From Paenibacillus sp. YN15 (GTDB lineage Bacteria; Bacillota; Bacilli; Paenibacillales; NBRC-103111), in contig NZ_QMFA01000001.1 of the NCBI RefSeq assembly GCF_003285005.1, positions 310,001 through 374,000 on the forward strand: a DNA stretch of 64,000 nucleotides. Direction: 5' to 3'. The notes below the pieces were generated by a model that made no database searches, had not been told where the DNA came from, and worked only from the letters and a program-made list of their open reading frames with translations. Each line of letters opens with the position of its first letter. Position 1 is the stretch's first letter. Below, one piece after another: positions 28,299 to 38,113 of this stretch. The position numbers were made by a program, and so were the translations under genes.

Positions 28299-28565
28299 AT
28301 GCCGGATGAAACCAACGAAATTTTACAGCGCTTAACGCGGGTGGAAACCAAGCTGGACATGATCAATTCGGCCCGGGATATCGGTATGGAGGCTTTGCAG
28401 GCCACACGGGCTTTGCAGATGCGGGTGGAAGAGCTGCGGGACGAAGTGGAGCAACTGCGCAACAGGCAGGCCGAATTTCAAAAATGGCTGATTGGCATTA
28501 TCATCAGCTCGGGAGGACTATTTATAGCCGCAGCCGGGCTTATGCTTCGTATGATGGAATCGTAA
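28299..28565 (+). CDS. Small XhlA-like protein with coiled coil and C-terminal membrane span
   Basis: The 88-residue product starts with a TNEILQRLTRVETKLDMI segment and a heptad-rich helix (about 5-65, MRVEELRDEVEQLRNRQ) followed by one membrane span (about 67-84). This is the layout of XhlA/haemolysin-like phage accessory proteins. No other phage lysis genes are nearby, so it is either a captured single gene or a chromosomal member with another role. Start ATG 28299 follows AGAGGGGAGA. A terminator follows. Confidence 0.6.
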   Translation: MPDETNEILQRLTRVETKLDMINSARDIGMEALQATRALQMRVEELRDEVEQLRNRQAEFQKWLIGIIISSGGLFIAAAGLMLRMMES

Positions 28566-28568
28566 AAT

Positions 28569-28617
28569 ATGACCGGGTCTTTTCCATGCCAAGGCAGGAA
28601 AAGCATCCGGTTTTTTC
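28569..28617 (+). terminator. Terminator of the XhlA-like gene
   Basis: ACCGGG and CTTTTCC pair with GGAAAAG and CCGGTT in a long stem with a small bulge, followed by TTTTTTC. Confidence 0.6.
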
Positions 28618-28808
28618 TTGAAACCAAAAAAAGACAAACCTAATCAAGAAAGTTCAAAGTTGAAAAAGCGAGAATAATGGCGAATTTGCCGGGTATACAA
28701 AAATGTGCAATAGACGATGCAGCCGATTCGATGATAGTCTGGCTAAGAGAGCCGGCAGTGATTCTTTCATCCCAACCGTCCTGAACAGATCAGTCGGTAT
28801 GACCTTTC

Positions 28809-28822
28809 TGTAAGCGTTTTAT
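28809..28822 (+). promoter_or_regulatory. cre-like site upstream of the PL11 gene
   Basis: TGTAAGCGTTTTAT, about 90 bases before the start codon; one of four matching 14-mers in the window. Confidence 0.5.
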
Positions 28823-28910
28823 CGATTGACGGGAGTGTGAGATGAAGAAAGGAGGATATGTTGCTGCTGTTCTAGATTTTAACTTAGACTAAAGGGAGGC
28901 TTTGACTGCG

Positions 28911-31900
28911 GTGCAAATTACAAAAAAGCTTAGAAAACTCATCTCGGCCGCCTTGGCGTGCACATTGGTCTTTTCACAGGCCAGTCTTGCCATAGGGGCA
29001 AGCGTCATGAGCCAGGACACCAGTGCGTATACCGTTCTGGAGCAGGTTGACTTTGAAGATGGAACATTGGGAGGATTCGAACGCAGTACCAGTAACGATA
29101 AAATTATCGCAAAAGTGGAAACGGATGCATCAGGGAATCACTACATAAGCGCAAGCGTAAGTGATCAATCGGGAACAAGGAGTTTTATCAAGAAGCTGGC
29201 CCAGCCCACTGTTTCGGCTCAGGTTTATGCATCCTTTGACTGGAAGCCGGGCGATGTTTCCACAGCTCTGAATTCCAGTGAAATTCTGTTCCATGACAAC
29301 AGCAAAACGAAGGTACCTTTGTTCCGGCTGGTTAAACAAGGCGGAGTTGGCGGAGGTATTCTGTACGAGATAGGAAAAACGGGCACTGATTTGACTACGG
29401 CCCAAACCGTCACCGGGGTAACCTATAGCGATTGGCTATCCGTCAGAGTATGGTTTGATTTTGCCGAACAGCAGGTTGCGTTTGAAATTCACGACAGAGC
29501 GCAGCCGGAAAACAGCTTTTCCGTTGATAAGCTGGATATCAGCCAGCTGAATTATACCAACAGCATTAGCCAGCTTAGCATCCAGGGCAACCGGGCAGGC
29601 GGGAATAATCTGACCTTCACCACATTGCTCGACAATCTTATAGTGAAGGCTTCAGAAACACCTGCTCCTTCTCAAGGAGTAAAGAACATTGTTTCAATTG
29701 GCAATTATGTGAATCAGTATACAGTTGTCAAGGGCACTTCCTTGGATAATATGCTTACATTGCTCCCCAAAAAGCTGGAGGTCAAGCTTAACAACGATGT
29801 GATCCTCCCGGAAGTGACAGTTGTGTGGAGCGGCACGGATTATAATCCCGATGTTCCCGGCACGTATCAGTTTACAGGAACGCTGGATTTGACCGGAATT
29901 GAAAATGTGGCCAATCCGAACAATCACCAGGCCCATGTTTCCGTATCGGTGGTTGATTTGCCGCCTATTCCCGCCGTTGATGGATTTGAACCTGTTATCT
30001 ACAGCGACTTTGGGGACACAGTACCTGTTGCTCCGCTGAATTGGGGCTTTACTACTTCAGGTGCCAACCTGTCGACGCCTTTAACAGAGGTGGCAGGAAA
30101 TACAACGCCCAAGCTTTATTTTTCCATGGAAAATCAGACTGGAGGACGTGTGGCAACGAAGGTTTTTGATTCCATGGTAACGGGCAGCAAGGTTCTGATT
30201 AAATTTGATTGGTATCCGGGGCAGATCAATGATAAGGGAGATCCGCTGAAGGAGGAAAACGGCGGGGACTTCCGCATTGTTGACGGCTCCAATAACGTGA
30301 TTCTGACCTTGAATTACACACGGAACAATCCGTTGGCCTTCTACAGAGGGAATTTCCCCAAGACGAATACTCAATTTGCCAATCCCCTTGCCTGGTATGC
30401 GGTAGAGGTGCTGATCAACCAAGAAACCAATCAGGCTACGCTCAAAATGACGGATAAGAGCACAGGTATGTCCGAAGAGCATGTTCTGCCTCTTGACGAT
30501 ATTGTTTTTGACGGTTTTATCAGCGGCTTCAGACTGGTGGGCGTCCGGACTGCAGGAAACAATATCACCTGGTCCACTTATCTGGACAATATAGGCGTGT
30601 ATCATGTTCCGGTTTCCGATAACTGGGTTATCAAGACGAACAAGCTTCCCTACAAAACCGTCTATGTTAATGAAACCAGTGCGGATGCAGCCAGCATTGG
30701 CATGCCTCAAGAGATTGAAGTAACTCTTGCCAATAAAACAACAGCCACTGTTCATGTAACAGAGTGGAATGCCGTCGGCAAAACATGGAATCCTGCCGTG
30801 CCGGGCATCTATAAATTTGAGGGTACAATTGCTGTTGGCTCCGAATTGAATAACGGCTTGAATCGAAAAGCAGTTCAGTTTGTCTATAACCGTCTCAAAC
30901 CGCCTGTCAATCAGCGGCAAACAGAATGGCTGGACAAGGGACTGGTTGCTCTGAAAGCGGAGGAAGGCATATTTGTGAGCTGGCGGCTGCTGGCCGACGA
31001 ATACGCGGCTGATGTTTCCTTCAATTTGTATCGCAATGGTATAAAATTGAATGCTTCGCCTCTGACGGTCACAAATTTTGCAGATGCTGATGGAGCTGCA
31101 GGGGATATTTACAAGCTGGAAACCCTGGTTAACGGTTCTGTATCCCTAGAGGATGAAACAGCGGCATTGGATAAGGATTACCTGTCTATTCCTCTGCAAC
31201 GGCCTGAGGGGGGAACCACCGATACGGGCAGCTATACTTACCATGCCAATGACGCCAGTGTGGGCGATTTGGACGGCGACGGGCAATATGAGGTTATCAT
31301 TAAATGGTATCCCTCCAATGCCATAGACAGCTCCCAAAGCGGGATGACCGGTCCGACCATTTTCGATGCCTATAAACTGGATGGAACCTTGATGTGGCGG
31401 ATGAATATGGGGCGTAACCTGACTTCCGGCGCCCACTACCATCAATTTATTGTGGCTGATTTCAATGGGGACGGCAAGAGCGAAATAATGATCAAAACAG
31501 CCGATGCCACAACGGTTTATGGTGTGACCAACGGCGTATATGACCCCAATAAGATTATTAGCGTAATCGGCAATCCGGAGGATGATGGAAAATGGGTCAA
31601 TGCGCAGGGGCATGTTTTTGGCGGCCCTGAGTATATGACGGTATTCAATGGGGAAACCGGGAAAGCCATCGACACCATCGACTATGCCTTCCCTGTAGGA
31701 GATGACGGCGGTCTGTCCTGGGGCGATACCTGGTTTAACCGCTCCGACCGTTTCCTGGCGGGGCTGGCCTATCTGGATGGCGTCAAGCCAAGCGCTGTAT
31801 TTGGCAGAGGGTACTACGAAAGAACGACCTTTATCGCATACAGCCTGGTAAACGGCAAATTGGTGCAGGACTGGACCTTTGACTCCAAGGCGGAGGGAAG

Positions 31901-34028
31901 AGGCGCCGGTCTCGGGTACCACAGTTTGGCCACAGCTGATGTGGATAATGACGGCAAGGACGAAATTATCGCGGGCTCATTGACTCTGGATCATGACGGC
32001 AAGATTCTCTATGCTATGGACGGAGCGGAACAACGGGAGCTGGGTTCCCACGGCGACGCTCTTCATGTGGGGGCTTTTGATCCTAACCGCGAGGGACTTC
32101 AAGTGTATGGCGTGCATGAAGTTCCGGCAGTAGCGTCCATGGAATACCATGATGCGGCAACCGGCGAAACCTTCGCTAGCTACTATGCCTCCAAGGATAC
32201 GGGCAGAGGGCTGGCCGCCAATATCACCTCCTCGCCGGGGTATGAATATTGGGGCGTTGCCGGAGACAAGCCGGAAACCGGAGGCGCGATCTATAATGTT
32301 CAGGGCGGTTATGAGAACCCGAGTTACCGGAATGCCGGCTTGTCCGTGAACTTTGCCCTGTATTGGGATGGAGATCTGCTGCATGAGCTGCTGAACGGGG
32401 TAACCGACGACTCCGGTAATGCGGCTGTAGGCGGAACTACAATCGATAAGTATAATGAAGCAACTGGCAAGTCCGAGCGGATGGAAGCATTCCAGGATGT
32501 GGTCAGCAACAACGGAACCAAAGGCACCCCGAGCCTGCAAGCCGATATTCTGGGAGACTGGCGTGAGGAGGTTATTCTTCCCACAGCCGACAGCACGGAG
32601 CTGCGGATTTTCAGCACCACCATTCCGACGGAATACAGGCTGTACACCCTGATGCATGATCCGGTATACCGAAATGCCATTGGCTGGCAGAATACGGCCT
32701 ATAACCAGCCTCCTCACATTGGCTTCTATTTGGGTGAGGACATCAGAAATACGGTGCTTGCCAACGGCTTGAACGCGCCGACTGTTGCTTATACCAATAA
32801 ACCGTCCAATACGGGCACTACTCCTGATACAGATTCCGGTTCGGCGCCTGCGGCCGGCGGCTCAGCCGTCCCATCGGCGTCCGTGGATGCTAATGGTTCA
32901 GTTTCCTTGGCAGGAAAATGGAATGAAGCAGCCAAACGCCAGGAAGCGGCACTTTCCCAGGCAACGCTGCAGGAGGCGCTGAAAAAAGCGGCGGCAGGTA
33001 CTGACGGTATCAAAAAAGTGACGCTGAAGCTGGGCGGTACAGCCGACGCCTATCTGGTGCAGCTTCCTCTGGAAGCGCTGCGCGCAGAAGGCGGCAAGCA
33101 TGAGCTGACGATTGCCAGCGGCGCAGGTGAGGTGACCCTGCCCTCCTCCATGCTCGGCACGCTGACCCCGAAGGAAGGTACAGCCGTTGCCATTTCCCTG
33201 GCTGTGGTGAAGCCGGAGCATGTGGCGGACAAGAAGGTGGTAGAGGTTTCCCTGCTTCTGGATGGCAAGGCCGCAGCCTGGAGCAATCCGGGAGCGCCCG
33301 TGCGGATTGCAATCCCTTATCAGGCGGCAGCAGGCGAGGATGCGGAGAAGCTGTCCGTTATCTATCTGACGGATTCCGGAGAGCGGACTCCGGTGTATAA
33401 CGGACGGTACGATGCGAAGAAGAATGCAGTTGTGTTTGCCACCACCCATTTCAGCAAGTTTGCCGTTACCTATGCACCCAAAAACTTCAAGGATTTGGAA
33501 AATTACTCCTGGTCCCAACGGGCCGTGGAAGTGCTGGCTGCCAAGGGCATCATTAATGGAACCAGCGATGCTCTCCAAACCTACGATCCGGCACTGTCTG
33601 TAACCCGGGCGGATTATACGGTTTTGTTGGTGAAGACGTTGGGACTTACCGCCGATGCGGCAGACAATTTCAAGGATGTGGCGGCAGGGGAATATTATGC
33701 CGAAGCCGTAGCAGTAGCGAAGAAGCTGGGCATTGCCCAAGGCGGGGAGGACGGCAGCTTCCATCCTCAAGCCCCTGTTACCCGCCAGGATATGATGGCG
33801 CTCACGGTCCGGGCCATGAAGGCTGCGGGGATTACACTTAGCGCCGCGGCCGGCGCGTTGGATGCTTTTGCGGATAAAGCGGAGGTTGCGGATTATGCCC
33901 GCGACGCTGCCGCGGCTTTGGTTTCCGCCAAGCTCATCGACGGGTACAACGGGCAAATCCACCCGCTGGGACAAGCAACCCGGGCGGAAACCGCCGTCTT
34001 CATGTACAGGATCTATAACTTGCAATAG
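28911..34028 (+). CDS. Surface-anchored PL11 rhamnogalacturonan lyase with SLH domains
   Basis: The product is 1705 residues from GTG 28911, which lies 11 bases after GGGAGG; the in-frame TTG 28902 is too close. Signal peptide, then two jelly-roll domains (about 40-245 and 360-565) each followed by an Ig-like domain of the Big_4 type (VPGTYQFTGTLDL, VPGIYKFEGTIAV). The PL11 catalytic propeller (about 690-1290) has SWRLLADEYAADVSFNLYRN and calcium-binding DLDGDGQYE, DFNGDGKSE and DVDNDGKDE. A beta domain and three SLH repeats (about 1520-1700) anchor it to the cell wall. PL11 enzymes (YesW/YesX) cut the rhamnose-galacturonate backbone of rhamnogalacturonan I by beta-elimination. Confidence 0.9.
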   Translation: MQITKKLRKLISAALACTLVFSQASLAIGASVMSQDTSAYTVLEQVDFEDGTLGGFERSTSNDKIIAKVETDASGNHYISASVSDQSGTRSFIKKLAQPTVSAQVYASFDWKPGDVSTALNSSEILFHDNSKTKVPLFRLVKQGGVGGGILYEIGKTGTDLTTAQTVTGVTYSDWLSVRVWFDFAEQQVAFEIHDRAQPENSFSVDKLDISQLNYTNSISQLSIQGNRAGGNNLTFTTLLDNLIVKASETPAPSQGVKNIVSIGNYVNQYTVVKGTSLDNMLTLLPKKLEVKLNNDVILPEVTVVWSGTDYNPDVPGTYQFTGTLDLTGIENVANPNNHQAHVSVSVVDLPPIPAVDGFEPVIYSDFGDTVPVAPLNWGFTTSGANLSTPLTEVAGNTTPKLYFSMENQTGGRVATKVFDSMVTGSKVLIKFDWYPGQINDKGDPLKEENGGDFRIVDGSNNVILTLNYTRNNPLAFYRGNFPKTNTQFANPLAWYAVEVLINQETNQATLKMTDKSTGMSEEHVLPLDDIVFDGFISGFRLVGVRTAGNNITWSTYLDNIGVYHVPVSDNWVIKTNKLPYKTVYVNETSADAASIGMPQEIEVTLANKTTATVHVTEWNAVGKTWNPAVPGIYKFEGTIAVGSELNNGLNRKAVQFVYNRLKPPVNQRQTEWLDKGLVALKAEEGIFVSWRLLADEYAADVSFNLYRNGIKLNASPLTVTNFADADGAAGDIYKLETLVNGSVSLEDETAALDKDYLSIPLQRPEGGTTDTGSYTYHANDASVGDLDGDGQYEVIIKWYPSNAIDSSQSGMTGPTIFDAYKLDGTLMWRMNMGRNLTSGAHYHQFIVADFNGDGKSEIMIKTADATTVYGVTNGVYDPNKIISVIGNPEDDGKWVNAQGHVFGGPEYMTVFNGETGKAIDTIDYAFPVGDDGGLSWGDTWFNRSDRFLAGLAYLDGVKPSAVFGRGYYERTTFIAYSLVNGKLVQDWTFDSKAEGRGAGLGYHSLATADVDNDGKDEIIAGSLTLDHDGKILYAMDGAEQRELGSHGDALHVGAFDPNREGLQVYGVHEVPAVASMEYHDAATGETFASYYASKDTGRGLAANITSSPGYEYWGVAGDKPETGGAIYNVQGGYENPSYRNAGLSVNFALYWDGDLLHELLNGVTDDSGNAAVGGTTIDKYNEATGKSERMEAFQDVVSNNGTKGTPSLQADILGDWREEVILPTADSTELRIFSTTIPTEYRLYTLMHDPVYRNAIGWQNTAYNQPPHIGFYLGEDIRNTVLANGLNAPTVAYTNKPSNTGTTPDTDSGSAPAAGGSAVPSASVDANGSVSLAGKWNEAAKRQEAALSQATLQEALKKAAAGTDGIKKVTLKLGGTADAYLVQLPLEALRAEGGKHELTIASGAGEVTLPSSMLGTLTPKEGTAVAISLAVVKPEHVADKKVVEVSLLLDGKAAAWSNPGAPVRIAIPYQAAAGEDAEKLSVIYLTDSGERTPVYNGRYDAKKNAVVFATTHFSKFAVTYAPKNFKDLENYSWSQRAVEVLAAKGIINGTSDALQTYDPALSVTRADYTVLLVKTLGLTADAADNFKDVAAGEYYAEAVAVAKKLGIAQGGEDGSFHPQAPVTRQDMMALTVRAMKAAGITLSAAAGALDAFADKAEVADYARDAAAALVSAKLIDGYNGQIHPLGQATRAETAVFMYRIYNLQ

Positions 34029-34060
34029 ACTGCCTGCAGATAAGCGTTTCACCTAACCAT

Positions 34061-34106
34061 AAGCCGTCCGTTTGCCGCAGCTCTATGCGGCCAGCGGGCG
34101 GTTTTT
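34061..34106. terminator. Convergent terminator between the PL11 gene and map
   Basis: CCGTCCG...CGGGCGG encloses GCCGCA...TGCGGC; GTTTTT follows on the plus strand just before the map stop codon. Confidence 0.7.
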
Positions 34107-34108
34107 CC

Positions 34109-34855
34109 TCACTGGGCGGTTAAAATCAGGGGGCCGTCCGCCATGACTGCAATGGTATGCTCATATTGCGCCGACAATTTGCCGTCGGCCGTTCTCGCCG
34201 TCCACCGGTCGTCGTCGATGGTAATGCGGAAGGTACCTTCGTTGATCATCGGTTCAATCGTAAACACCATGCCTTCCTTTAACCGGATGCCCTTGCCGGC
34301 TGTGCCGATATGCGGGTAGCTCGGGTCCTCGTGCAGACTGCGCCCGATCCCGTGGGCCAGCAGATCGCGCACAACCGAATATCCGTTCCCTTCCGCATGC
34401 TGTTGAATCGCCGATGTGATGTCGCCGAGCCGGTTTCCTGGGTGCGCAAGGGCGATTCCCAGATCCAAGCATTCCTTGGTCACCTTCATTAATTTCTGCG
34501 CCTCCGGCCGGATATTGCCCACCGCGTAGCACCAGCACGAATCGCCGAACCATCCGCCGTATTCCACGACGATGTCGAGCTTCAGCAGGTCGCCGTCTGC
34601 AAGCGTCCGGTTGGAAGGAATGCCGTGGGCCACCACGTCGTTGACCGACGTGCAGGTTTCCGCGGGAAAGCCGTTGTAGCCCTTCGTAAACTGCTTGCCG
34701 CCCAGCTTGGTGATATGTCTGGCAACAAAGTCGTTGATTTCCCGGGTGGTGATCCCGGGCTGGATCAGCTTGGCCGCCTCCCGGTAGCAGTCCGCAACGA
34801 TTTGGCCCGCAGGCTTCATCTCTTCGATTTCCCTGAGTGACTTTATAATAATCAT
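34109..34855 (-). CDS. map: Type I methionine aminopeptidase
   Basis: The 248-residue product is full length for the type Ia enzyme. Metal ligands are visible in order: Asp in LKLDIVVEYGGWFGDSC (two Asp), His in LLAHGIGRSLHEDP, Glu in FTIEPMI and Glu in AQYEHTI. It removes the initiator methionine from nascent proteins. Map is often in the ribosomal protein region; here it follows a TetR gene by 27 bases on the same strand and is probably a second, accessory copy. Confidence 0.93.
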   Translation of the reverse strand: MIIIKSLREIEEMKPAGQIVADCYREAAKLIQPGITTREINDFVARHITKLGGKQFTKGYNGFPAETCTSVNDVVAHGIPSNRTLADGDLLKLDIVVEYGGWFGDSCWCYAVGNIRPEAQKLMKVTKECLDLGIALAHPGNRLGDITSAIQQHAEGNGYSVVRDLLAHGIGRSLHEDPSYPHIGTAGKGIRLKEGMVFTIEPMINEGTFRITIDDDRWTARTADGKLSAQYEHTIAVMADGPLILTAQ

Positions 34856-34882
34856 CCTGTGTTTATCCGCTCCTTATCCATT

Positions 34883-35524
34883 CTATAATTTTAAGAACCG
34901 GACGATCTCCCCGGCCTCCTCGTGCAGCTTGCCGCGGCGAAGGGAAAGCGCGGCGCAGCCGGCCAAGGCGGCCAGCAGCATTTCCGCGCGCTGCAGCCGA
35001 TACGGCGGCTCCGCCGCGTTCCCGCCTGCAGCGGCAGCTCTGTCCGCCGCAAGCCCGGCTTCCAGCAGCGCGGTAAACGGCGCGAGCACCTCCCGGCGAA
35101 AAGCCGCCGAAAGCGGGGCGGAGCGCGCATCAGGCAGCTGGGCAAAGCCCTCCCCGGCCAGCTTATACAGCAGGTACAGGGCGTGGTCCTCCGCCCAAAG
35201 CTGCAGCAGCCGGACGGCGGCGGCGGGACCAAGCTCTGCGGCAGCGGCGGGGCCCTCCGGCGGAGCCTTCAGTTGAGCCTTCAACAGGGGCTCCAGCCAT
35301 TCCCCAGCCCGCTCCAACGCGTCCCATAACAGGTCGTAGAGCAAATCGTTCTTATTGCTGTAATAATGGTATACCGTGCCATAGCCGAGCTCCGCCTGGG
35401 CGGCTACATCGCGGATTTCCAGCAGAGGCCCTTTATCCAAAAAAACATCGGCAGCAGCCTTCCGGATTTGCGCCAGACGCCGCAGCCGGATCTCTTCGTT
35501 CTGCTCCTTTGTGCGTGGAGTCAT
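34883..35524 (-). CDS. TetR-family transcriptional regulator
   Basis: The 213-residue product has an N-terminal TetR helix-turn-helix (about 18-62; EIRDVAAQAELGYGTVYHYYSNKNDLLYDLL) and an alanine- and leucine-rich ligand-binding domain, unusually rich in alanine. AGAGGTG precedes ATG 35522-35524. It is upstream of and co-directional with map (27-base gap), so the two may form a transcript. Ligand unknown. Confidence 0.88.
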   Translation of the reverse strand: MTPRTKEQNEEIRLRRLAQIRKAAADVFLDKGPLLEIRDVAAQAELGYGTVYHYYSNKNDLLYDLLWDALERAGEWLEPLLKAQLKAPPEGPAAAAELGPAAAVRLLQLWAEDHALYLLYKLAGEGFAQLPDARSAPLSAAFRREVLAPFTALLEAGLAADRAAAAGGNAAEPPYRLQRAEMLLAALAGCAALSLRRGKLHEEAGEIVRFLKL

Positions 35525-35778
35525 TACGTCTGTTCACCTCTTTTGTTTTTGACCTGCTCTTATGTCAATATAAAACATCGGCCTGCAAATAACAAGAGAT
35601 AAACAGAAGGCTTTCCGGTTCAGCCTGCAAAACGGCGCTTGAATACCGGGTTAGTCCCGCCGCCTCCTCCAGGCCTGCACCCCCATTTCCGTTGCCTTGA
35701 CGGCACACCGGGCCAAAGGGATAATAAGGAGAGTGAGGCTAGAACGAGCGATTTTTGAAAAAGAAGGAAGGGTGGTTT

Positions 35779-36654
35779 ATGAAGACTACTGTGGAGGATT
35801 TTGCCCTGTCCGACATTGCTGCGGTGATCCGCAAGCGGGTTTCCGTCCGCAACTATGCGGCGCGTCCGATTTCCGAGGAGGATTACGAGGCCATCGGGCA
35901 ATATATAGCTGATCCCGGACGGCTGACCGGTCCCTTCGGCGGCACCACCCGGGTGGAGCTGGTGAAGGTGACCGGCGCCGTTTCCGAGAAGGGCATCAAG
36001 CTGGGCACCTACGGAATGATCAAACATCCCCAAGCCTATCTGGTCGGGGTGATTCCGAAGGATAACAAACAGGCGCTGCTGGACTTCGGCTATGCCTTCG
36101 AGAAGCTGGTGCTGTTTCTGACGGACAGGGGCATCGGCACATGTTGGCTGGGCGGCAGCTTCAACCGCAATTCCTTCGGCAGGGAGATCAACCTGTCCGA
36201 TAGTGAAACCATCCCCTGCATTACTCCCATCGGCTACTCCCAGGGAAAGGAAGGTTTGCTCCGTTCGGCCATGCGGACATTTGTAAAGGCCGACAACAAA
36301 AAAGGCTGGAGCGAGCTGTTTTGCGACGGCGCCTTCGGGCAGCCCTTGGAAGAGAAGAACGCGGGCAAGTTCGCCGTACCGGTGGAAATGGTCCGCCTGG
36401 GACCGTCCGCCTCCAACAAGCAGCCCTGGCGGCTGGTGATTGCGGAGGACCGCAGCGCCGCACATCTGTATCTGGCGCATACTCCCGGCTACAGCGAGGT
36501 CATGCAGCTGACGGATATGGGCATCGCCATGAGCCACTTTGAGCTGGGCTGCCGCGCGGCGGATGTGGACGGAGGCTGGGTGCGGAGCGATCCGGGGCTT
36601 CCGGTGCCGGATGCACGGACGGAGTATATTGCCAGTTGGGTGGTCAAGGCTTAA
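35779..36654 (+). CDS. Nitroreductase-family protein, TM1586 type
   Basis: The product is 291 residues from ATG 35779 (GGAAGGGTGG upstream; the frame opens 24 bases earlier). The N-terminal half has IRKRVSVRNYAARPISEED (FMN-binding nitroreductase start). The second half repeats the fold with LGPSASNKQPWRLVIA, as in the TM1586 subfamily where one chain carries both halves. Expected to be an FMN-dependent oxidoreductase with unknown substrate. Transcribed alone. Confidence 0.8.
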   Translation: MKTTVEDFALSDIAAVIRKRVSVRNYAARPISEEDYEAIGQYIADPGRLTGPFGGTTRVELVKVTGAVSEKGIKLGTYGMIKHPQAYLVGVIPKDNKQALLDFGYAFEKLVLFLTDRGIGTCWLGGSFNRNSFGREINLSDSETIPCITPIGYSQGKEGLLRSAMRTFVKADNKKGWSELFCDGAFGQPLEEKNAGKFAVPVEMVRLGPSASNKQPWRLVIAEDRSAAHLYLAHTPGYSEVMQLTDMGIAMSHFELGCRAADVDGGWVRSDPGLPVPDARTEYIASWVVKA

Positions 36655-36666
36655 GCAGCGCAAAAT

Positions 36667-36697
36667 AGCCCTTTCCCGGTTCAGGCGGGAGAGGGCT
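36667..36697. terminator. Bidirectional terminator-like hairpin
   Basis: AGCCCTTTCCC pairs with GGGAGAGGGCT (one wobble) between two convergent genes. The T-runs are weak on both sides. Confidence 0.55.
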
Positions 36698-36711
36698 TCT
36701 TCCGGTTGAAA

Positions 36712-37854
36712 TTAAGGCTTCAGCAAAACCTTAATGGCGTTATCCTCTTTTTTATCGAAAATATGGTATCCGTGCTCAGCTTCGGCCAGCGGCAGCGTGT
36801 GCGTGATAATATCCGTAGGGTCAAAAACTCCGTCTTTAATTTGCCGGTACAGCTCCGGCAGGAAATGGATCACCGGCGCCTGGCCCATCCGCAGATTGAT
36901 ATTCCGGGCGAACAGGTCTCCGAAGGGAAAGGCGTTGTAGTTCATGCCATAAACTCCGGTTACCTGGATGGTGCCGCCTTTGCGCACCAGCTTGGCAGCC
37001 ATGCGGAAAGCGCCGAGGCCGCCGCCCTGCAGCTTCAGGAGGGTTTCTACCGCCTCCAGCACCGTTTTCTCCGCATCCAACCCCACGCAATCAATGACCA
37101 CATCCGCTCCGCCTCCAGTCAGCTCCTCCAGATGGCCCAGCAGATTATCCGTGGTTTTGAAGTTGAAGGTCTCCACCTTATTGGTGCGCCGCGCATGCTC
37201 CAGCCGGTAATCCACATGATCGACGGCGATGACCCGCTTTGCTCCCTTGAGCCAGGCGAACTTTTGCGCCAGAAGCCCCACAGGACCGCAGCCCAGAACA
37301 ATGACTGTATCTCCGTCCTTTACTCCGGCATTCACCACACTCCAGTAGGAGGTAGGAACAATGTCCGAAAGAAACAGCAGCTTTTCATCCGGCAGCTCGA
37401 CATCCTCAGGCACCTTGAACGGAACAAAATTGGCATAGGGAACCCGCATATATTCCGCCTGTCCTCCGGGATAACCGCCAAAGGTTTCGCTGTAGCCGAA
37501 ATATCCTCCAGTGTCGCCATGCAAATAAGAATTGCTGTTGTCGCATTGGCTCTCCAACTGGTGGGTGCAGTACCAGCATTGCCCGCAGGCCACATTGAAG
37601 GGAATAATCACCCGGTCGCCTTTTTTGACCCGGGTTACTTCAGCTCCGGCTTCTTCCACAATGCCCATAGGCTCGTGGCCGATGACGAAGTCCTTGGGGG
37701 TGTTGGGAATTTCCCCGTTAAACAGATGAAGGTCGGAGCCGCAGATGGTGGTGCTGGTAATCCGGACAAGGATATCATCCGGCTTCTCCAGCTTGGGATC
37801 GTCGACCTCCTTGACCTTCACCCGGCGCATGCCTTGATAAGTCAGAGCTTTCAC
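36712..37854 (-). CDS. Zinc-dependent alcohol dehydrogenase, glutathione-independent formaldehyde dehydrogenase-like
   Basis: The 380-residue product is a medium-chain dehydrogenase. Catalytic zinc ligands lie in TTICGSDLHLF (Cys) and IGHEPMG (His/Glu). Structural zinc cysteines are the four in ACGQCWYCTHQLESQC. The NAD-binding fold has VLGCGPVGLLA. The longer catalytic-domain loop (YSETFGGYPGGQAEY) is typical of AdhB-like or formaldehyde-dehydrogenase-like members. Substrate not determinable. Transcribed alone; the 259-base gap to the next gene (37855-38113) holds both leaders and a short hairpin at 38080-38096. Confidence 0.88.
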   Translation of the reverse strand: MKALTYQGMRRVKVKEVDDPKLEKPDDILVRITSTTICGSDLHLFNGEIPNTPKDFVIGHEPMGIVEEAGAEVTRVKKGDRVIIPFNVACGQCWYCTHQLESQCDNSNSYLHGDTGGYFGYSETFGGYPGGQAEYMRVPYANFVPFKVPEDVELPDEKLLFLSDIVPTSYWSVVNAGVKDGDTVIVLGCGPVGLLAQKFAWLKGAKRVIAVDHVDYRLEHARRTNKVETFNFKTTDNLLGHLEELTGGGADVVIDCVGLDAEKTVLEAVETLLKLQGGGLGAFRMAAKLVRKGGTIQVTGVYGMNYNAFPFGDLFARNINLRMGQAPVIHFLPELYRQIKDGVFDPTDIITHTLPLAEAEHGYHIFDKKEDNAIKVLLKP

Positions 37855-38113
37855 GGCAAATCATCCTTTCTTTTTCGGTTAGCATTTCCGGAGGAAAAGA
37901 AGCATATGCCAAAAGTGGATAAGCGGTTCATCTGTTTTTGGGCAAGTTCACGGCTTTGTCCAGAACCAAAGGGAAATTTCGCGGCAATTCGGCAAAAATG
38001 ATTGATTTTCCAACCGGTCCGTTTCATAATGAAACCCGGAACCATCCTACCCGCATTCAAAAATCATGGTTGTTGTGCACATCCCCGACGGGGATGAAAC
38101 AGGAGGAAGAGCA

